Source: Stenotrophomonas cyclobalanopsidis
Lineage (GTDB): Bacteria > Pseudomonadota > Gammaproteobacteria > Xanthomonadales > Xanthomonadaceae
Reading direction: 5' to 3'
Assembly (NCBI RefSeq): GCF_008710035.1
Contig: NZ_VYKI01000003.1
Span: 1 to 64,000 of the forward strand
Length of the DNA: 64,000 bases
In this document: positions 62,215 to 64,000 of the stretch, one piece after another
Layout: the number at the start of each line of letters is the position of its first letter
Numbering within the stretch: the stretch's first letter is position 1
Notes under the pieces: model-generated
Databases searched by the model: none
Told to the model about the DNA's origin: nothing
What the model saw: the letters and a program-made list of their open reading frames with translations, nothing else
Made by a program: the position numbers and the translations under genes

Positions 62215-64000
62215 ATGGAACGGATGCTTCGAAACCTGATGACCGTGCTGCTGCTGGGGCTGGTGCTGCTGGCCCTGCCGGCCGCTGCCCAGGAGCGCGA
62301 CCTGGATTCGGCCGACAACGGCCTGCTGGTGCTGAGCTACCACGACATCCGCGACGATGTGCGTGAGAAGGGCGATGCCGATGCCTACGCGGTCAGCACG
62401 CAGAACTTCGCTGCGCACCTGGACTGGCTCAGCGCGCACGGCTACCACCCGATCGCGCTGTCGCAGCTGATCAAGGCCTCGCGCGGCGAAGCCCAGCTGC
62501 CGCCGCGGCCGGTCCTGCTGACCTTCGATGATGGCCTGCGCAGCGTCTACAGCCGCGTCTACCCGCTGCTGCGCGCCTACAACTACCCGGCGCTGGTGGC
62601 GGTGATCACCGACTACGTCGACATGGCCCCGGGCCGCACCATCGACTACGGCTACCGCCCGTTCGGCCACGATGATTTCCTGACCTGGCACCAGCTGCGG
62701 GAGATGCAGTCCAGCGGCCTGATCGAACTGGCCAGCCATACCGACAACCAGCACCATGGCGTGCAGTCCAACCCGCAGGGCAACCAGACCCCGGCGGTGA
62801 TCACCCGCGCCTACGATCCGCAGACCCAGCACTATGAGACCGCGCAACAATACGAAAAGCGCCTGCGCGACGATCTCGCGCTGAGCGTCAAGCGCATCCA
62901 GAAGGAACTCGGCGTCACCCCGAAGGCAATCGTTTGGCCGTATGCGGCCTACAACAAGCTGAGCAACGACATCGCCGAACAACTGGGCATGCCGGTGTCG
63001 TTCGACCTGGAAGGCCGCAGCACGCCGGTCACCTCGGACCTGCACGGCCTGGCCCGCCTGCTGGTGACGAACAATCCGAACGTCAGCTCGTTGGCCTTCG
63101 AACTGCGCCGCAATGTCAGCCTGGATGGCACGCGTGCGCTGCAGATCGACATGGATGCGGTCTACGACCCGGACCCGGCACAGCTGGCCCGCAACCTCGA
63201 CAGGCTGATCGACCGCGTCAAGAAGGTGGGCCCGACCCACGTCTATCTGCAGGCCTTCGCCGACCCCGATGGCAACAACACGGCCGACGCGCTGTACTTC
63301 CCCAACCGGCACATGCCGATGCGCGCGGACCTGTTCAACCGCGTGGCCTGGCAGCTGAAGACCCGTGCCGGGGTGAAGGTCTATGCCTGGCTGCCGGTGC
63401 TCGGCTATGAGCTGCCGGATGCGGCGCAGCGCACCGCGCTGGGCATCGCCAGCCCGGAACGCGACGGCATGTACCGGCTGGACTTCACCAAGCCGCAGGC
63501 GCGGCAGATCATCAAGGATATCTACGAAGACCTGGCGATCAATTCGTACTTCGAAGGCCTGCTGTTCCATGACGACGCCTACGTGCGCGACACCGAACTG
63601 GCCCAGCTGCCGCAGGAAGGCGCCGATGGCGGCCGTACCCAGGCGCTGATCGACTTCACCCTGGAGCTGCGCGACACCGCCCAGCGCTGGCGGCCGAAGC
63701 TGGGCACCGTGCGCAACCTGTACGCGCAGCCGGTACTGGAGCCGCAGAGCGCCAGCTGGTTCGCCCAGCGCCTGGACCTGTTCAACCAGGCCTATGACCG
63801 CACCGCGCTGATGGCGATGCCGTGGATGGAAGGCAGCAAGCACCCCGAGCGTTGGCTGGACCGGCTGGTCACGGCGGTGCGCGCGCACGATCCCGACCTG
63901 AAGCACACGATGTTCGAGCTGCAGACCGTGGACTGGCGCACGCAGACGCCGATCAGCGGCCAGCGCCTGCGCGCGCAGGTCCGCCGGCTGCAGGCACAGG
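62215..64000 (+). CDS. pgaB: Poly-beta-1,6-N-acetylglucosamine N-deacetylase PgaB (3' end beyond window)
   Basis: 595 residues visible, still open at the window end. After a signal peptide (MERMLRNLMTVLLLGLVLLA, cut near AAAQ) comes the CE4 deacetylase domain. It has Asp105/Asp106 (LLTFDDGLRS) and the metal His175/His180 (ELASHTDNQHHG), all offset by nine from E. coli Asp114/115 and His184/189. A C-terminal GH153-like domain follows (FEGLLFHDDAYV). E. coli PgaB is a lipoprotein; no lipobox Cys is present here, so this one may be soluble periplasmic or use the uncut signal as anchor. Confidence 0.95.
   Translation, partial: MERMLRNLMTVLLLGLVLLALPAAAQERDLDSADNGLLVLSYHDIRDDVREKGDADAYAVSTQNFAAHLDWLSAHGYHPIALSQLIKASRGEAQLPPRPVLLTFDDGLRSVYSRVYPLLRAYNYPALVAVITDYVDMAPGRTIDYGYRPFGHDDFLTWHQLREMQSSGLIELASHTDNQHHGVQSNPQGNQTPAVITRAYDPQTQHYETAQQYEKRLRDDLALSVKRIQKELGVTPKAIVWPYAAYNKLSNDIAEQLGMPVSFDLEGRSTPVTSDLHGLARLLVTNNPNVSSLAFELRRNVSLDGTRALQIDMDAVYDPDPAQLARNLDRLIDRVKKVGPTHVYLQAFADPDGNNTADALYFPNRHMPMRADLFNRVAWQLKTRAGVKVYAWLPVLGYELPDAAQRTALGIASPERDGMYRLDFTKPQARQIIKDIYEDLAINSYFEGLLFHDDAYVRDTELAQLPQEGADGGRTQALIDFTLELRDTAQRWRPKLGTVRNLYAQPVLEPQSASWFAQRLDLFNQAYDRTALMAMPWMEGSKHPERWLDRLVTAVRAHDPDLKHTMFELQTVDWRTQTPISGQRLRAQVRRLQAQ

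Overview
The window is a high-GC, gene-dense chromosomal segment from a gammaproteobacterium of the Xanthomonadaceae, most probably Stenotrophomonas (S. maltophilia complex). Support comes from the many short palindromes starting with the tetranucleotide GTAG (the SMAG/REP-like elements known from S. maltophilia), the rluC/rne and scpA-scpB-rluB arrangements, an Oar-type TonB-dependent receptor, and perfect CRP/Clp-type and FNR-type boxes. No plasmid, prophage or intact transposon is visible. A 29-codon IS110-like transposase tail lies at the left edge.

Layout. 1-16 kb is mostly housekeeping: Cys-type glutathione peroxidase, M3 peptidyl-dipeptidase, cyclopropane fatty acid synthase operon, rhomboid protease, POT peptide transporter, a degenerate EEP-fold secreted protein, Mn-superoxide dismutase, a secreted barnase-type RNase translationally coupled to its barstar, a TonB-like repetitive membrane protein, NfuA, pterin dehydratase, a TonB-domain lipoprotein, ZupT and RluC. 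At 16.9-20.1 kb is rne (RNase E), with a hairpin that encloses its ribosome binding site, followed by a tandem SMAG array with a 132-bp period. 20.9-34.0 kb is a glycan-utilisation locus, all on the minus strand: LacI regulator, TonB-dependent receptor, a GH144-like lipoprotein, a sugar-binding protein, two ABC permeases, a large secreted CBM/discoidin/six-hairpin glycosidase-like protein and an active-looking EEP phosphodiesterase. Two 14-bp sites of the form TGnAAnCGnTTnCA lie upstream of lacI and of the GH144 operon. No ABC ATPase is encoded here.

34.2-38.6 kb holds bolA, a YciI protein, scpA, scpB and rluB. 38.6-40.2 kb is an A/T-richer accessory patch with an orphan toxin-domain/immunity-like pair, a CxxCxC small protein and a 25-bp perfect hairpin. 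40.2-42.8 kb holds a secreted unknown and an omega-amidase/aminotransferase pair. 42.9-49.7 kb is the complete System I cytochrome c maturation operon ccmABCDEFGHI. 49.8-51.3 kb holds a MetX-family acyltransferase (likely the serine O-succinyltransferase of Xanthomonadales) and a DUF1294 protein. 51.4-58.1 kb is the cytochrome bd locus, cydDC divergent from cydAB-cydX, with a perfect FNR box in between. Two identical tRNA-Pro(CGG) genes and a CynX-type transporter follow. The window ends in the pgaA-pgaB poly-N-acetylglucosamine operon, preceded by a perfect TGTGA-N6-TCACA site and cut off inside pgaB.

The strongest candidates for something new are: the glycan locus with its paired operator-like sites and its EEP enzyme; the catalytically stripped EEP paralogue at 8.5 kb; the orphan toxin/immunity-like pair at 39 kb; the rne leader hairpin; and two sequence-unrelated SMAG arrays that share an exact 132-bp period. 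All functions are read from sequence and remembered family features; no database search was run.
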